Below, piece by piece: positions 1 to 6,137 of a stretch of 40,359 nt of DNA. Within the stretch, counting starts at the first letter, position 1. Each line of letters starts with the position of its first letter. Below the pieces are notes generated by a model. It was not told the origin of the DNA. It ran no database searches and saw nothing but the letters and a program-made list of their open reading frames with translations. The position numbers were made by a program, and so were the translations under genes. This stretch comes from a virus, in IMG/VR virus record IMGVR_UViG_3300012006_000014, positions 1 to 40,359 of that record; one strand, given 5' to 3'.

Positions 1-15
1 TTGTTTCTTTCTCAT
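1..15 (-). CDS. Start of a truncated gene running off the window
   Basis: Only the first five codons are visible, reading M-R-K-K-Q. The ATG overlaps the stop of the preceding gene as ATGA, and a strong Shine-Dalgarno (GGAGGTGA) lies at about 22-29. The ribosome site and coupled start support a real gene, but nothing can be said of its product. Confidence 0.6.
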
Positions 16-299
16 GAGATGTCACCTCCTCGTGCCTCGTACGCCTCAACTGCATCGGTCAAAGTCTTTCGGTAATCACCATGTTCTGCGTGGAAGCCTT
101 CAGGTCGTGCGATGACATTCCAAACCACATACGGATGAATTGGATTAGCCTTATCAAAACAGATTGCAAGCCAACTGGCAAAACAATCGCCAACTACCCT
201 GTCAAACCTTTTTTGACATTTGATGACAACAGCAGTTGTATTGACAACAGTTCCCTCTGTCACCTCATTCATTGTTTTATCTAAATTAATAACTTGCAT
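12..299 (-). CDS. Hypothetical protein, 95 aa
   Basis: I do not recognise this protein. It is a soluble 95-residue product with no membrane segment and a glutamate/alanine-rich C-terminus. The ATG at 299 is preceded by a clear AGGAGGAAG ribosome site, which fixes the start. It is near the end of the run of small genes that starts at promoter P1 (1674-1702), overlaps the end of the upstream gene by a few bases, and shares an ATGA with the gene that leaves the window. Its place among WhiB-linked small genes suggests an early host-takeover or accessory role, but that is inference from position only. Confidence 0.75.
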   Translation of the reverse strand: MQVINLDKTMNEVTEGTVVNTTAVVIKCQKRFDRVVGDCFASWLAICFDKANPIHPYVVWNVIARPEGFHAEHGDYRKTLTDAVEAYEARGGDIS

Positions 300-612
300 T
301 TTCTTCCTCCTTTTGTCCCATAGTTCTTTGCTTATTCCACTGTGATTGATTATAAGCCTTGTTCAGTTTAGTAATCACATTTGTTTGGACAAACATCAAA
401 CGACCAGTTTTTAGTTTGCGTAAATGTCCGTAACGGATAAGCGAAGCAACTGCTCTCTTGACATCCGACGGCTTGTACATCTTTAAACAAAACTCAAGGT
501 AATCGTTTACCGAAAATGTGCCGTCACCAATTCGTGACTTGAATAGTGCGTAATTCAACACTTTGTAACTCACGCCATTGTGACGCACATGATCTCGGAT
601 GATTATTTTCAC
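286..612 (-). CDS. Hypothetical basic protein, possible winged helix, 108 aa
   Basis: The start is GTG, overlapping the previous stop as GTGA; the ribosome site is weak (GGGA), so translation is probably coupled. Residues about 12-75 look like a compact helical domain followed by a basic beta-hairpin (the segment around YGHLRKLKTGRLMFVQ), the usual pattern of a winged helix-turn-helix. The C-terminus is hydrophilic and rich in glutamine and glutamate. A DNA-binding role is a reasonable guess from the domain pattern but I cannot name a family. Confidence 0.7.
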   Translation of the reverse strand: MKIIIRDHVRHNGVSYKVLNYALFKSRIGDGTFSVNDYLEFCLKMYKPSDVKRAVASLIRYGHLRKLKTGRLMFVQTNVITKLNKAYNQSQWNKQRTMGQKEEENASY

Positions 613-836
613 AATATGTTGTCCCAGTATTTAAGTGTGTCTTCTGAAACAGGTTTAACTGGTGCTTCGGCTTCTTCAACATCCCAAGGATAATCCCAAT
701 CCAAAACTTGAATGTCAATTACCTTGCTACGGTCATAAGATTCGTTGCCTAAGTCTCGTGCTTCTTCCAGCGTTTCTGCTTCAATGACATAACACATTGC
801 GACTTCTATTGTTTGGTGAACGATGAACTGTTTCAC
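609..836 (-). CDS. Hypothetical protein, 75 aa
   Basis: A short acidic protein, not recognised. Residues 1-45 have an alternating strand-helix-strand pattern, with a segment around YVIEAETLEEAR resembling small alpha/beta proteins in which a strand is followed by an amphipathic helix. Start is GTG with a good site (GAGGGAAA), overlapping the preceding stop as GTGA, so it is translationally coupled to its upstream neighbour. No function can be assigned. Confidence 0.75.
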   Translation of the reverse strand: MKQFIVHQTIEVAMCYVIEAETLEEARDLGNESYDRSKVIDIQVLDWDYPWDVEEAEAPVKPVSEDTLKYWDNIL

Positions 837-1273
837 TGTGTTTCCCTCTTTCCTAAAACATCATTTGCGTAATTTACTATTCCTGAGTTTAACTCCTCAG
901 TAAATACATTCCACAAGTAATCCGACGACAAAATATATTGCCCTAGTTGGTCAAACTGTTCGTCGGTGAATGTTGAAGCCAGTTTGTACGCATCGCTGTC
1001 ATACCCACATTCCAATCGTTGCTCTACTTCTTCACGCAATGCTTTCCCACTGAAAGCAATAGAGTTTCCGTAATTCAACTCATTGTCAGTAAATGTTTGT
1101 ATTGCCGTGCCGTACTTGGTGCCAAGTTCTGATGCTGTGCCATCGTTGCCACTTTCAAGCCACTCATCCCACAACTGCTGACCAATGGCATCAAGTTTGT
1201 CTAAATCCACTACGACACTGCTGGTCAAATCGCACACCGTGCCATCTTCTACATTTATGATTACTTTTGACAT
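833..1273 (-). CDS. Hypothetical acidic protein, 146 aa
   Basis: An acidic, soluble 146-residue protein with no cysteine cluster or membrane segment. The N-terminal 25 residues form a strand-rich stretch (KVIINVEDGTVCDL) and the remainder is predicted helical, including a segment with repeated F/Y-T-D-E/N patterns. It overlaps the end of the upstream gene by 13 bases, with a GGTG-type ribosome site inside that gene. I do not recognise a family. Confidence 0.8.
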   Translation of the reverse strand: MSKVIINVEDGTVCDLTSSVVVDLDKLDAIGQQLWDEWLESGNDGTASELGTKYGTAIQTFTDNELNYGNSIAFSGKALREEVEQRLECGYDSDAYKLASTFTDEQFDQLGQYILSSDYLWNVFTEELNSGIVNYANDVLGKRETQ

Positions 1274-1653
1274 AACGACACCAAATCTAAAAACGCAACT
1301 GCCATGTCTTTGGCTGATGATGCGTATTTCTCATCAGGGTAAGCAAGTTTGGCTGCTTTTTCAAACTCTTTTTCAAATGGGCTGTGAAACTCATCTTTAT
1401 TTATTCCGTAATAACGATTACATCCACCGTTACCTTCATTCTCAACAAATATGATTGGTTTGCCATCTTTGTACAGTTTGGCTTCCCAATGGTTGCCTCT
1501 GCGGTGGTTGCGGGAATGAACGATTACAAGTGCGTAAGGTTTTAATGGTGTTAAGTTTGTTGGAACGCACCAGTTTGACCACACATCATTGTTCAACCGT
1601 GTTTGTATTTCTTCTGTTGGTGTTACCAACTGCTTCTTCGTTTTTGTTGTCAT
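1261..1653 (-). CDS. Hypothetical protein, 130 aa, first gene after promoter P1
   Basis: I chose the ATG at 1653 over an upstream in-frame start at 1677 because a perfect GAGGAGG site stands just before it and the longer form would run back through the promoter. The product begins MTTKTKKQ, has a strand-rich centre (PYALVIVHSRNHRRGNHWEAKLY) and a glycine/asparagine turn, and ends in helices. No known family is evident. It heads the promoter-P1 transcript that continues through the genes down to position 1. Confidence 0.8.
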   Translation of the reverse strand: MTTKTKKQLVTPTEEIQTRLNNDVWSNWCVPTNLTPLKPYALVIVHSRNHRRGNHWEAKLYKDGKPIIFVENEGNGGCNRYYGINKDEFHSPFEKEFEKAAKLAYPDEKYASSAKDMAVAFLDLVSLCQK

Positions 1654-1673
1654 TTTGTTTCCTCCTCGTAATG

Positions 1674-1702
1674 ACATTACACAACTATTTCTTCTTTGAC
1701 AA
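1674..1702 (-). promoter_or_regulatory. Promoter P1, first of three near-identical copies
   Basis: The -35 hexamer TTGTCA is at 1697-1702. It is followed after 17 bp by TAATGT (1674-1679), or after 15 bp by TGTAAT (1676-1681), which is the closer match to TATAAT. The block ending TGTAATGTCA recurs at 2165-2193 and 3813-3841 with the same spacing. A ribosome site and ATG follow within about 20 bp. Three copies at equal spacing make a promoter the best reading; the exact -10 register is unsure. Confidence 0.7.
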
Positions 1703-1707
1703 CCTGA

Positions 1708-1965
1708 CTACTGAATAAAATCCAAATCAATAGAATAAAGGTGGACAAGTTCGCCATCTTTAGTTTTCATGGCGTAGTAAGCACCATCATCGTCTTGCTC
1801 ACCAAGTTCATTGACACAATAAGCAAACTCCATGTCTGCAACTTCTTCTGCATCATAAAAGTTGTCATTGTTGTTGGCTGGAATCTTCAAACCTTCTGCT
1901 ACTAAATCACAACGCATTCTGACTAACATTTTGTCCTTCTTTCTAATGTATTTGGTCTCGCTCAT
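1708..1965 (-). CDS. Hypothetical acidic protein, 85 aa
   Basis: An unrecognised 85-residue protein: a basic N-terminus (about residues 1-27) followed by a strongly acidic half rich in D and E with alternating strands near the end. It starts at an ATG with an AGAGGT ribosome site two bases after the upstream stop, and its stop lies just before promoter P1. It is the second and last gene of the short P2 transcript unless transcription reads through. Confidence 0.75.
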   Translation of the reverse strand: MSETKYIRKKDKMLVRMRCDLVAEGLKIPANNNDNFYDAEEVADMEFAYCVNELGEQDDDGAYYAMKTKDGELVHLYSIDLDFIQ

Positions 1966-1967
1966 TG

Positions 1968-2144
1968 TTATACCTCTAAAGCGTTTATTTCGTTTGAAAT
2001 AGATTCCATGTCAAACCCGTAATGCTCGTTCAACAATTCTATTGCAACGGCTGTTGCCTGCTCTTCGTCTTTTGCTGAAACAGTTGTTTGCAAAGTAAAG
2101 TAATCACCTGCAAACTCTACTGTCCATATATTTTTTCTTTTCAT
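1968..2144 (-). CDS. Hypothetical small protein, 58 aa, first gene after promoter P2
   Basis: The ATG at 2144 has an AAGGAGG site that matches almost base for base the leader of the gene at 1653; a longer frame back to 2279 would cross the promoter and is rejected. The 58-residue product has a strand-strand-helix-strand pattern (IWTVEFAGDYFTLQTTVSA, then a helix with EEQATAVAIELL). Small phage proteins with this fold pattern are common but no function can be assigned. Confidence 0.75.
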   Translation of the reverse strand: MKRKNIWTVEFAGDYFTLQTTVSAKDEEQATAVAIELLNEHYGFDMESISNEINALEV

Positions 2145-2164
2145 TTTGTTTCCTCCTTGCATTG

Positions 2165-2193
2165 ACATTACAGAACTATTTTGCGTTTGACAA
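2165..2193 (-). promoter_or_regulatory. Promoter P2, second copy
   Basis: TTGTCA at 2188-2193, 17 bp spacer, TAATGT at 2165-2170 (TGTAAT in the alternative register). The similarity to P1 extends beyond the hexamers into the spacer (shared AAATAGTT) and the ribosome site region, so the two look like duplicates of one promoter-leader unit. The -35 lies inside the 3' end of the WhiB gene just upstream. Confidence 0.7.
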
Positions 2194-2457
2194 CCTCTGT
2201 TGTCGTTTAATTCTTGCTCGTTGTTTTTGGGTTGTTCCTCCCCATATACCAACGCAGTTGTTGTCCAATGCGTACTCAAGGCAAGCCTTTTTGACTACGC
2301 AAGTCTCACAGAACCATAACGCCCGTTCAGTGGATTGACCTTTCTTAATCACAAACACATCTTTCGGTACATCTTTGCAATTTGCCCACTGCCTCCACAC
2401 TGGGTTTTGTTTTTCAATCACTGGGTTTAGAAACCAGTCAAGGCTTGTAGCAGTCAT
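2176..2457 (-). CDS. whiB: WhiB-family Fe-S transcription regulator, 93 aa
   Basis: WhiB-like proteins bind a 4Fe-4S cluster and usually act with the primary sigma factor. The four cluster cysteines are present: C27, then C50-x2-C53-x5-C59, followed by the GIWGG turn at residues 70-74 and a basic tail (KQRARIKRQQR) that fits the usual DNA-binding end. Length is typical for the family. The ATG at 2457 has a GAGGAGG site and overlaps the previous stop. It is the last gene of the P3 transcript and its 3' end carries part of promoter P2. Phage WhiB proteins such as that of mycobacteriophage TM4 can interfere with host WhiB function; the same role here is inference. Confidence 0.93.
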   Translation of the reverse strand: MTATSLDWFLNPVIEKQNPVWRQWANCKDVPKDVFVIKKGQSTERALWFCETCVVKKACLEYALDNNCVGIWGGTTQKQRARIKRQQRLSNAK

Positions 2458-2781
2458 TTAATCCTCCTCAATTTGATTGATAAAACCAAAGCACGCACCA
2501 TCGCTGTCTGTTGCTTGAAACGAATACCCAACGGGTGCGATGGCATCCATTGCATCAAAAAGTTCTGTGAGCATTTGATTCACATCATCAGGGTCGGCAT
2601 TGTCCCAGTCTTCTGTGAAAATGTCTTCCCATGTATTGTAAAAATCTTGGGCAAAGTTTGTGTTTGTTTCGTACAGAACTTTGAACAAATTATTCATCAA
2701 ATCCTGTGGTCGCAAAGTTCCGTCAGAAACTATTACGCCCTTCCACTCGTCACCAAGTTGGTTAAGTTGAAACAATGTCAT
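2458..2781 (-). CDS. Hypothetical acidic protein, 107 aa
   Basis: A very acidic protein with a helical middle (DLMNNLFKVLYETNTNFAQ) and an aspartate-rich stretch around residues 50-75 (EDIFTEDWDNADPDD). Net negative charge and small size would suit a DNA mimic or a protein-protein inhibitor, but there is no sequence support for a specific family. Start overlaps the upstream stop as ATGA; the stop abuts the WhiB start. Confidence 0.75.
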   Translation of the reverse strand: MTLFQLNQLGDEWKGVIVSDGTLRPQDLMNNLFKVLYETNTNFAQDFYNTWEDIFTEDWDNADPDDVNQMLTELFDAMDAIAPVGYSFQATDSDGACFGFINQIEED

Positions 2782-3341
2782 CTAAGTGCCTCCTGCAACT
2801 CTTCGTAATCAGAATCTAACCATTCTTTAAACAATTCAACATCTTCTGTTTTAACTGCAACGGTCATTGCCGTGCTAAACACATTGCTTGTGCGATCAGC
2901 GATCAAAGCCACAGGACAAGGAACTGTTATTTTCATATCACACAAATCTTGGCACCACTTATTGAACTTCTGTTTTCGTATTGCAGTTGCGTCATCCCAA
3001 CCACCAGTTGTCCAACCATCCATAACCATGTCCCACCCCTTTAGTTTTGTTTCGGTGTACCCTCGCCAAGCGTCTGTTGAAACCCAACTATGTGAAACCC
3101 ATTTAGGGTCAATGGTGTCGTCGTATGCCAAATCGTCACCGTATTCTGTCATGCGAACGTGTTTGCCGATGAAGTACAAACGAACACCTTCTAAAGTGAT
3201 GATTCGCAAAGTTGATGCATACTGCATATCTGATTCTTCACACATACGACACAATGGTGCTTCTTGTGAGTGACTCCAACCAATGTCGTCGGTTGGATAT
3301 TTCTCGTTGCAATCGCAGCAAGTTTCTAAATTGTCTTCCAT
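2778..3341 (-). CDS. Hypothetical protein with N-terminal zinc-binding cysteines, 187 aa
   Basis: The N-terminus has a treble-clef or ribbon-like arrangement, C8-C9-x-C11 and C31-x2-C34, likely to hold one zinc ion. The rest (about residues 45-187) is mixed alpha/beta with many tryptophans (WVSHSWVSTDAWRGY, KLKGWDMVMDGWTTGGW) and is not recognised. A GGAGG site precedes the ATG at 3341, directly after a 48-aa gene. It is part of the P3 transcript. Confidence 0.8.
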   Translation of the reverse strand: MEDNLETCCDCNEKYPTDDIGWSHSQEAPLCRMCEESDMQYASTLRIITLEGVRLYFIGKHVRMTEYGDDLAYDDTIDPKWVSHSWVSTDAWRGYTETKLKGWDMVMDGWTTGGWDDATAIRKQKFNKWCQDLCDMKITVPCPVALIADRTSNVFSTAMTVAVKTEDVELFKEWLDSDYEELQEALR

Positions 3342-3350
3342 TACTCCTCC

Positions 3351-3497
3351 TTAACTTTTTAGGTTTGCGATTAAATCTTTTAATTGGTTTTCATTGACCA
3401 GCGTAGAGAGAACGCCAATCAATGCTTCTACGGCGTTGTCACCAAAACGGTTACGAACAACTGTATTTAGTTCGTTGAGTAGTTCTGCTTCGCTCAT
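3351..3497 (-). CDS. Hypothetical small helical protein, 48 aa
   Basis: The reading frame begins MSEAELLNELNTVV and ends QLKDLIANLKS; it is almost wholly helical with an amphipathic heptad-like pattern, so a small oligomerisation or adaptor protein is possible. The ATG overlaps the upstream stop as ATGA and an AGAGGG site precedes it; the downstream ribosome site follows at once. Its fit between two genes without gap is the main support for its being real. Confidence 0.65.
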   Translation of the reverse strand: MSEAELLNELNTVVRNRFGDNAVEALIGVLSTLVNENQLKDLIANLKS

Positions 3498-3784
3498 ACG
3501 CCCTCTTCATACTTCTCGTAGGGGACAACCATTTCCCAATCAGACCACGGTTCTTCGGTAACGAAATAACCAATGCGATTAACACGGTTGCGACCAGCAA
3601 CTATGTATGTGCCATCTGAACCATCTACCCAAGTCCAAACATGGTTATGAGGTTGCATATAAACAAACTCAACTTCTTGTCCATAAGTTTCAAACAGGGT
3701 TGTTTCTTCTTCAGATACGAAATGATTGGTTATTGGTTTGTACCATTTTTCCCACACTTCAACTTCATCACAAATTGTTGTCAT
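3494..3784 (-). CDS. Hypothetical protein, 96 aa, first gene after promoter P3
   Basis: The ATG at 3784 was chosen because AAGGAGGT stands before it and a longer frame to 3841 would cross promoter P3. The product is rich in aromatic residues (EVWEKWYKP, HNHVWTWVDGSDGTYIV) with predicted beta structure in its second half. No family recognised. It opens the transcript that includes the first WhiB gene. Confidence 0.75.
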   Translation of the reverse strand: MTTICDEVEVWEKWYKPITNHFVSEEETTLFETYGQEVEFVYMQPHNHVWTWVDGSDGTYIVAGRNRVNRIGYFVTEEPWSDWEMVVPYEKYEEGV

Positions 3785-3812
3785 TGTGTACCTCCTTCTA
3801 TAGGTAGTTATG

Positions 3813-3841
3813 ACATTACAGGTCGGTGACCTCTTTTGCAA
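3813..3841 (-). promoter_or_regulatory. Promoter P3, third copy
   Basis: TTGCAA at 3836-3841, 17 bp, then TAATGT at 3813-3818 (TGTAAT in the other register), again followed by CAT and a strong ribosome site. The spacer differs from P1 and P2, which makes conservation of the hexamers and their spacing more telling. The -10 contains the stop codon of the small gene upstream. Confidence 0.65.
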
Positions 3842-3986
3842 CTTTCTTTTTTGAAGTTTCTATTAAGGGTTTCCAGTTGGATTGATGACTACTGTTACCG
3901 CACCTATGCATTGGTGGTTCTGACAGTTTTACAAATACGGTTAGAACTTCGTCACAATCGGGACAGTTGTAATTAATTGTCGGCAT
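3816..3986 (-). CDS. Small zinc-ribbon protein, 56 aa
   Basis: A short frame beginning MPTINYNCPDCDEVL with an AGGAGTG site six bases before the ATG. C8-x2-C11 and H27-x-C29 could form a zinc knuckle. The lysine-rich C-terminus (ETSKKKVAKEVTDL) ends at a TAA that lies inside promoter P3. Small zinc-ribbon proteins occur often in phages as transcription or DNA-binding accessories; the specific role is unknown. Confidence 0.65.
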   Translation of the reverse strand: MPTINYNCPDCDEVLTVFVKLSEPPMHRCGNSSHQSNWKPLIETSKKKVAKEVTDL

Positions 3987-3998
3987 TTCACTCCTGAG

Positions 3999-4550
3999 TT
4001 ATTTACAGGATGTCGCCCATGCGTACCAGCCACATCCGTGTTTGTCTTGTCCATACTTCCACACTTCTAGGGCAGAAAGCAAGTTTAGGTATGGGTCATA
4101 CAAATCGCGTATGTTATTTACCGCGTTTTGGCTTTGTAGGTAGCCTTTGGGGTAATAGGTCGTGGATTTAACCCAAAAAGCGTTTAACTGGGTCAAACCC
4201 AATGAGCCTTTGATGCCATCTACCGTGTTGGGGTCATCACTGTTCAAGGCTTTGGGCAAACATCGGCTCTCTCGGTACATGATCATGTCCAAAGTGGGCA
4301 GTTCTTTAATTGCCCAACCAGCATCTACGGCTGTTTGCCACCATTGTGGGCATTCAGCGTCGGGAGGGATTACTAGCCTTTTTTTGGCTGGCAAGGTAGC
4401 CAGTGAAGCCATTGGTGGCTCAACCATTACATAACTTTTCGCTTCGGGTGCTTTTTGTGTACTGATTTCTTTTGGGGTCGTTATGCCTATGACAGTTGCT
4501 GTAAGCAAGTTTGAAATGAGCATAAAGACTACGAAAGGAACTTTGAACAT
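3999..4550 (-). CDS. Secreted or membrane-anchored lytic transglycosylase-like protein, 183 aa
   Basis: The product starts with a hydrophobic segment (about residues 4-23, KVPFVVFMLISNLLTATVIG), acting as signal peptide or anchor, then a linker, then an SLT/lysozyme-like domain from about 66 to the end. The catalytic glutamate is probably E94 in YRESR, followed by the GSLGLTQLN motif (115-123) and a conserved DPYLNLLSALEVW helix. Such enzymes cleave the glycan strands of peptidoglycan. It stands alone just after the terminator at 4573-4602. It may be the endolysin or a secreted cell-wall remodeller; no amidase or cell-wall-binding domain accompanies it. Confidence 0.82.
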   Translation of the reverse strand: MFKVPFVVFMLISNLLTATVIGITTPKEISTQKAPEAKSYVMVEPPMASLATLPAKKRLVIPPDAECPQWWQTAVDAGWAIKELPTLDMIMYRESRCLPKALNSDDPNTVDGIKGSLGLTQLNAFWVKSTTYYPKGYLQSQNAVNNIRDLYDPYLNLLSALEVWKYGQDKHGCGWYAWATSCK

Positions 4551-4572
4551 TCATCATCCTTTGGTCGGTTAA

Positions 4573-4602
4573 TAAAAAAGACCCTACAAATTACATAGGG
4601 TC
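4573..4602 (-). terminator. Intrinsic terminator after the second WhiB gene
   Basis: On the minus strand a perfect 7-bp stem GACCCTA/TAGGGTC encloses a 9-nt loop and is followed at once by TTTTTTA. This is a standard rho-independent terminator. It closes the operon 6076-4624 and separates it from the transglycosylase gene. Confidence 0.88.
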
Positions 4603-4623
4603 GTGCCTGCTAAAGGCTTGTTA

Positions 4624-5046
4624 CTAGTTTACCCCATCAGAAGGGTTAAACAACCTATTATGGACATTTTCAATGTCTGTCAAACCCTTACCCACTTTGG
4701 GATACAGAGATTTATCTAGTTTTGTGTTAAAAACTTTTTCATGATTTGAGACACAATCAGAACAACGGCAACTTTGTCTAAAACGTGCAACAGTGCCGTG
4801 GCGAGCAAGATGCTTGTCCGTTTTGTTTAAATAGGATGATCGCTCTTGTGGAGTTAAGCCACCCCACATTCCATAAGTTTCTTTTGCGCCCGTTTTCAAA
4901 CACTCTTTCCATACCGGACACGATGCACAAACCGTTACAGCAACGTCGTAATAAATCTGATGATTCTCATGCTCAACTGGTGGAAACCATAAGTCCCCGT
5001 GTAAGCCTCTACATTGCGCTTTTGTTACCCAATCAGGAGTTTCCAT
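4624..5046 (-). CDS. whiB: WhiB-family regulator with a cysteine-rich C-terminal extension, 140 aa
   Basis: The cluster ligands are C12 and C40-x2-C43-x5-C49, with the GMWGG turn at 59-63. Unlike the 93-residue homologue at 2176, it continues for about 75 residues and includes a second cysteine group (C93-x-C95-x2-C98) in an HGTVARFRQSCRCSDC segment, a pattern seen in short metal-binding tails of actinobacterial and actinophage proteins. The codon at 5047 is TTG, so the ATG at 5046 is taken as the start. It overlaps the end of the Nmad1-like gene and is followed by an intrinsic terminator. Likely a transcription regulator acting on host or phage promoters. Confidence 0.92.
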   Translation of the reverse strand: METPDWVTKAQCRGLHGDLWFPPVEHENHQIYYDVAVTVCASCPVWKECLKTGAKETYGMWGGLTPQERSSYLNKTDKHLARHGTVARFRQSCRCSDCVSNHEKVFNTKLDKSLYPKVGKGLTDIENVHNRLFNPSDGVN

Positions 5047-5359
5047 CAACCAAAGACTCTCTGTAAAGGACTAAAGCAATTATTGAATAAGCGGCTAAGT
5101 CCATTAAAGAATCTTCAATGCCTTCATTGACTAACGCACTGCCCTTTGCAGCGTTTTGTAACCTTACAACTTTGTCGTTGGCTCGTATAAGTGTTCCAAT
5201 CCATGCTGGTACACCCCATTGTTCTGATGAGCGAACATTGCCAAGAGTGTCTATGCCGATGCCGTAATCTCTTCCTTTCTTGTCATGCAACAATGCCATT
5301 TCTTCAAGCACTTGAAAAAACATTGGGTGTCCATGAAGGTTTTCAAATCGTTTGCTCAT
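5033..5359 (-). CDS. Nmad1/MazG-like helical protein, 108 aa
   Basis: The pattern HDKKGRDYG near residue 25, then an R-x2-DK-x2-RL helix in the middle and a final SLMDLAAYSIIALVLYRE helix match the family first called DUF1599 and later nucleotide-modification-associated domain 1, related to all-alpha NTP pyrophosphatases. Members occur in phages with nucleotide or base modification. Start and previous stop overlap as ATGA. Its neighbour upstream is deoxyribosyltransferase-like, which supports a nucleotide-pool role. I am fairly sure of the fold group, less of the exact family. Confidence 0.65.
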   Translation of the reverse strand: MSKRFENLHGHPMFFQVLEEMALLHDKKGRDYGIGIDTLGNVRSSEQWGVPAWIGTLIRANDKVVRLQNAAKGSALVNEGIEDSLMDLAAYSIIALVLYRESLVDGNS

Positions 5360-5802
5360 ACGTCGGGTCCTGATTCAAGCCAGTTTGATAGATCGTCTAA
5401 GTAGTAAAAGATGGGGATACCTACTTTTTTAGCCTCAACAATTTCCCTGTCTGCACCTTGTGACAGTCCATCAATACGCAAAAGAGCATCACAACGACGC
5501 ATCATCAATAAACAATACTCTGACCAAAATGCTGGTTCGTGTGGTATTACCGTATTCCACAACATTGTTAAATGGGGCAAAATCGGCATACACACACCTG
5601 AGGTGTATAAGTCGTCTGCAATCCTAATTGCCTTGTTGGTGTTCTCTATGGGGTCAGGAAAAGCATAGGGAGCAGAAATGTAGACATGGGGCAACAACAA
5701 GTGTGCCAACATCCTTAAACCACTTCTCTCGTCTTCGCTTAGATTAGGGTCACTAATATCTTCAGAATAATTACGAATTGTGTAACCAGATTTTTCTATC
5801 AT
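5356..5802 (-). CDS. Nucleoside 2-deoxyribosyltransferase-like protein (DUF4406 type), 148 aa
   Basis: After a variable N-terminus of about 38 residues comes HVYISAPYAFPDPIENT, then a helix, PILPHLTMLW, CDALLRIDGLSQGADREIVEAKKVGIPIFYY. This order (strand ending in a small-residue turn, a helix, a PH motif, then the R-x2-G-x-S-x-GA-x2-E-x2-A stretch) is typical of the deoxyribosyltransferase-like superfamily, where a glutamate is the nucleophile; E119 in DREIVEA is the candidate. Such enzymes cleave or exchange N-glycosidic bonds of nucleosides or nucleotides. It is the second gene of the operon that begins at 6076. Confidence 0.72.
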   Translation of the reverse strand: MIEKSGYTIRNYSEDISDPNLSEDERSGLRMLAHLLLPHVYISAPYAFPDPIENTNKAIRIADDLYTSGVCMPILPHLTMLWNTVIPHEPAFWSEYCLLMMRRCDALLRIDGLSQGADREIVEAKKVGIPIFYYLDDLSNWLESGPDV

Positions 5803-5824
5803 TGTGTCCTTATGGTGTTACATG

Positions 5825-6076
5825 TTATTTAATGGCTTTTGTATTCCAGTCTGAAATTGCCCGAATTAAAGACACTAGGTGACCAGTGAGGTCTTCACCG
5901 TCTTCCAATGCCTTACAGTATTTATTAGTTTGAGTGATGACAGGCTGTGCATACGCTAGTTTCTGTAAAAGAACATCAACCAATTCTCGTAGTTCGGCTT
6001 TGTCTTCGTTTGCCCGTTCTAAGGAAGTTTGCAAATCTTGGATAACAGCATATTCGTACATAGTGTCTATTCCCAT
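5825..6076 (-). CDS. Hypothetical coiled-coil protein, 83 aa
   Basis: The product is nearly all helical; residues 8-45 (AVIQDLQTSLERANEDKAELRE and on) show a heptad pattern, so it probably forms a coiled-coil dimer. The ATG at 6076 has a GAGGAAA site and is the first start after the promoter at 6108-6137, which makes this the leading gene of the operon ending at the terminator 4573-4602. Function unknown. Confidence 0.75.
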   Translation of the reverse strand: MGIDTMYEYAVIQDLQTSLERANEDKAELRELVDVLLQKLAYAQPVITQTNKYCKALEDGEDLTGHLVSLIRAISDWNTKAIK

Positions 6077-6096
6077 GATTTCCTCGCTTTCTATAG

Positions 6097-6115
6097 GGTA
6101 CTTATCAAATGTACC
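6097..6115. promoter_or_regulatory. Inverted repeat over a promoter, candidate operator
   Basis: GGTAC, nine bases, GTACC: a perfect 5-bp inverted repeat that covers the -10 region and start site of the promoter at 6108-6137. Position and symmetry suit a repressor or activator dimer. Only one copy is seen, so its role is a guess. Confidence 0.4.
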
Positions 6116-6137
6116 TTATATTTACGGGGTTTGTCAA
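6108..6137 (-). promoter_or_regulatory. Promoter of the nucleotide-enzyme/WhiB operon
   Basis: A consensus -35 TTGACA (6132-6137), 18-bp spacer and a -10 TACATT (6108-6113) stand in the largest gap of this region, directly ahead of the gene starting at 6076. The -35 overlaps the stop codon of the upstream gene. It lacks the TGTAATGTCA block of P1-P3. Confidence 0.65.

Noticed and set aside
1261-1677. Longer N-terminal forms of several genes (starts at 1677, 2279, 3841, 9388, 11466, 17880, 18629, 23802)
   Set aside because: Each longer form runs through a promoter or the previous gene and lacks a ribosome site, while the internal start has one or overlaps the previous stop as expected.
2458-2781. 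Acidic 107-aa protein as a DNA-mimic anti-restriction protein
   Set aside because: Charge and size would fit, but no sequence motif supports it, so it is left as hypothetical.
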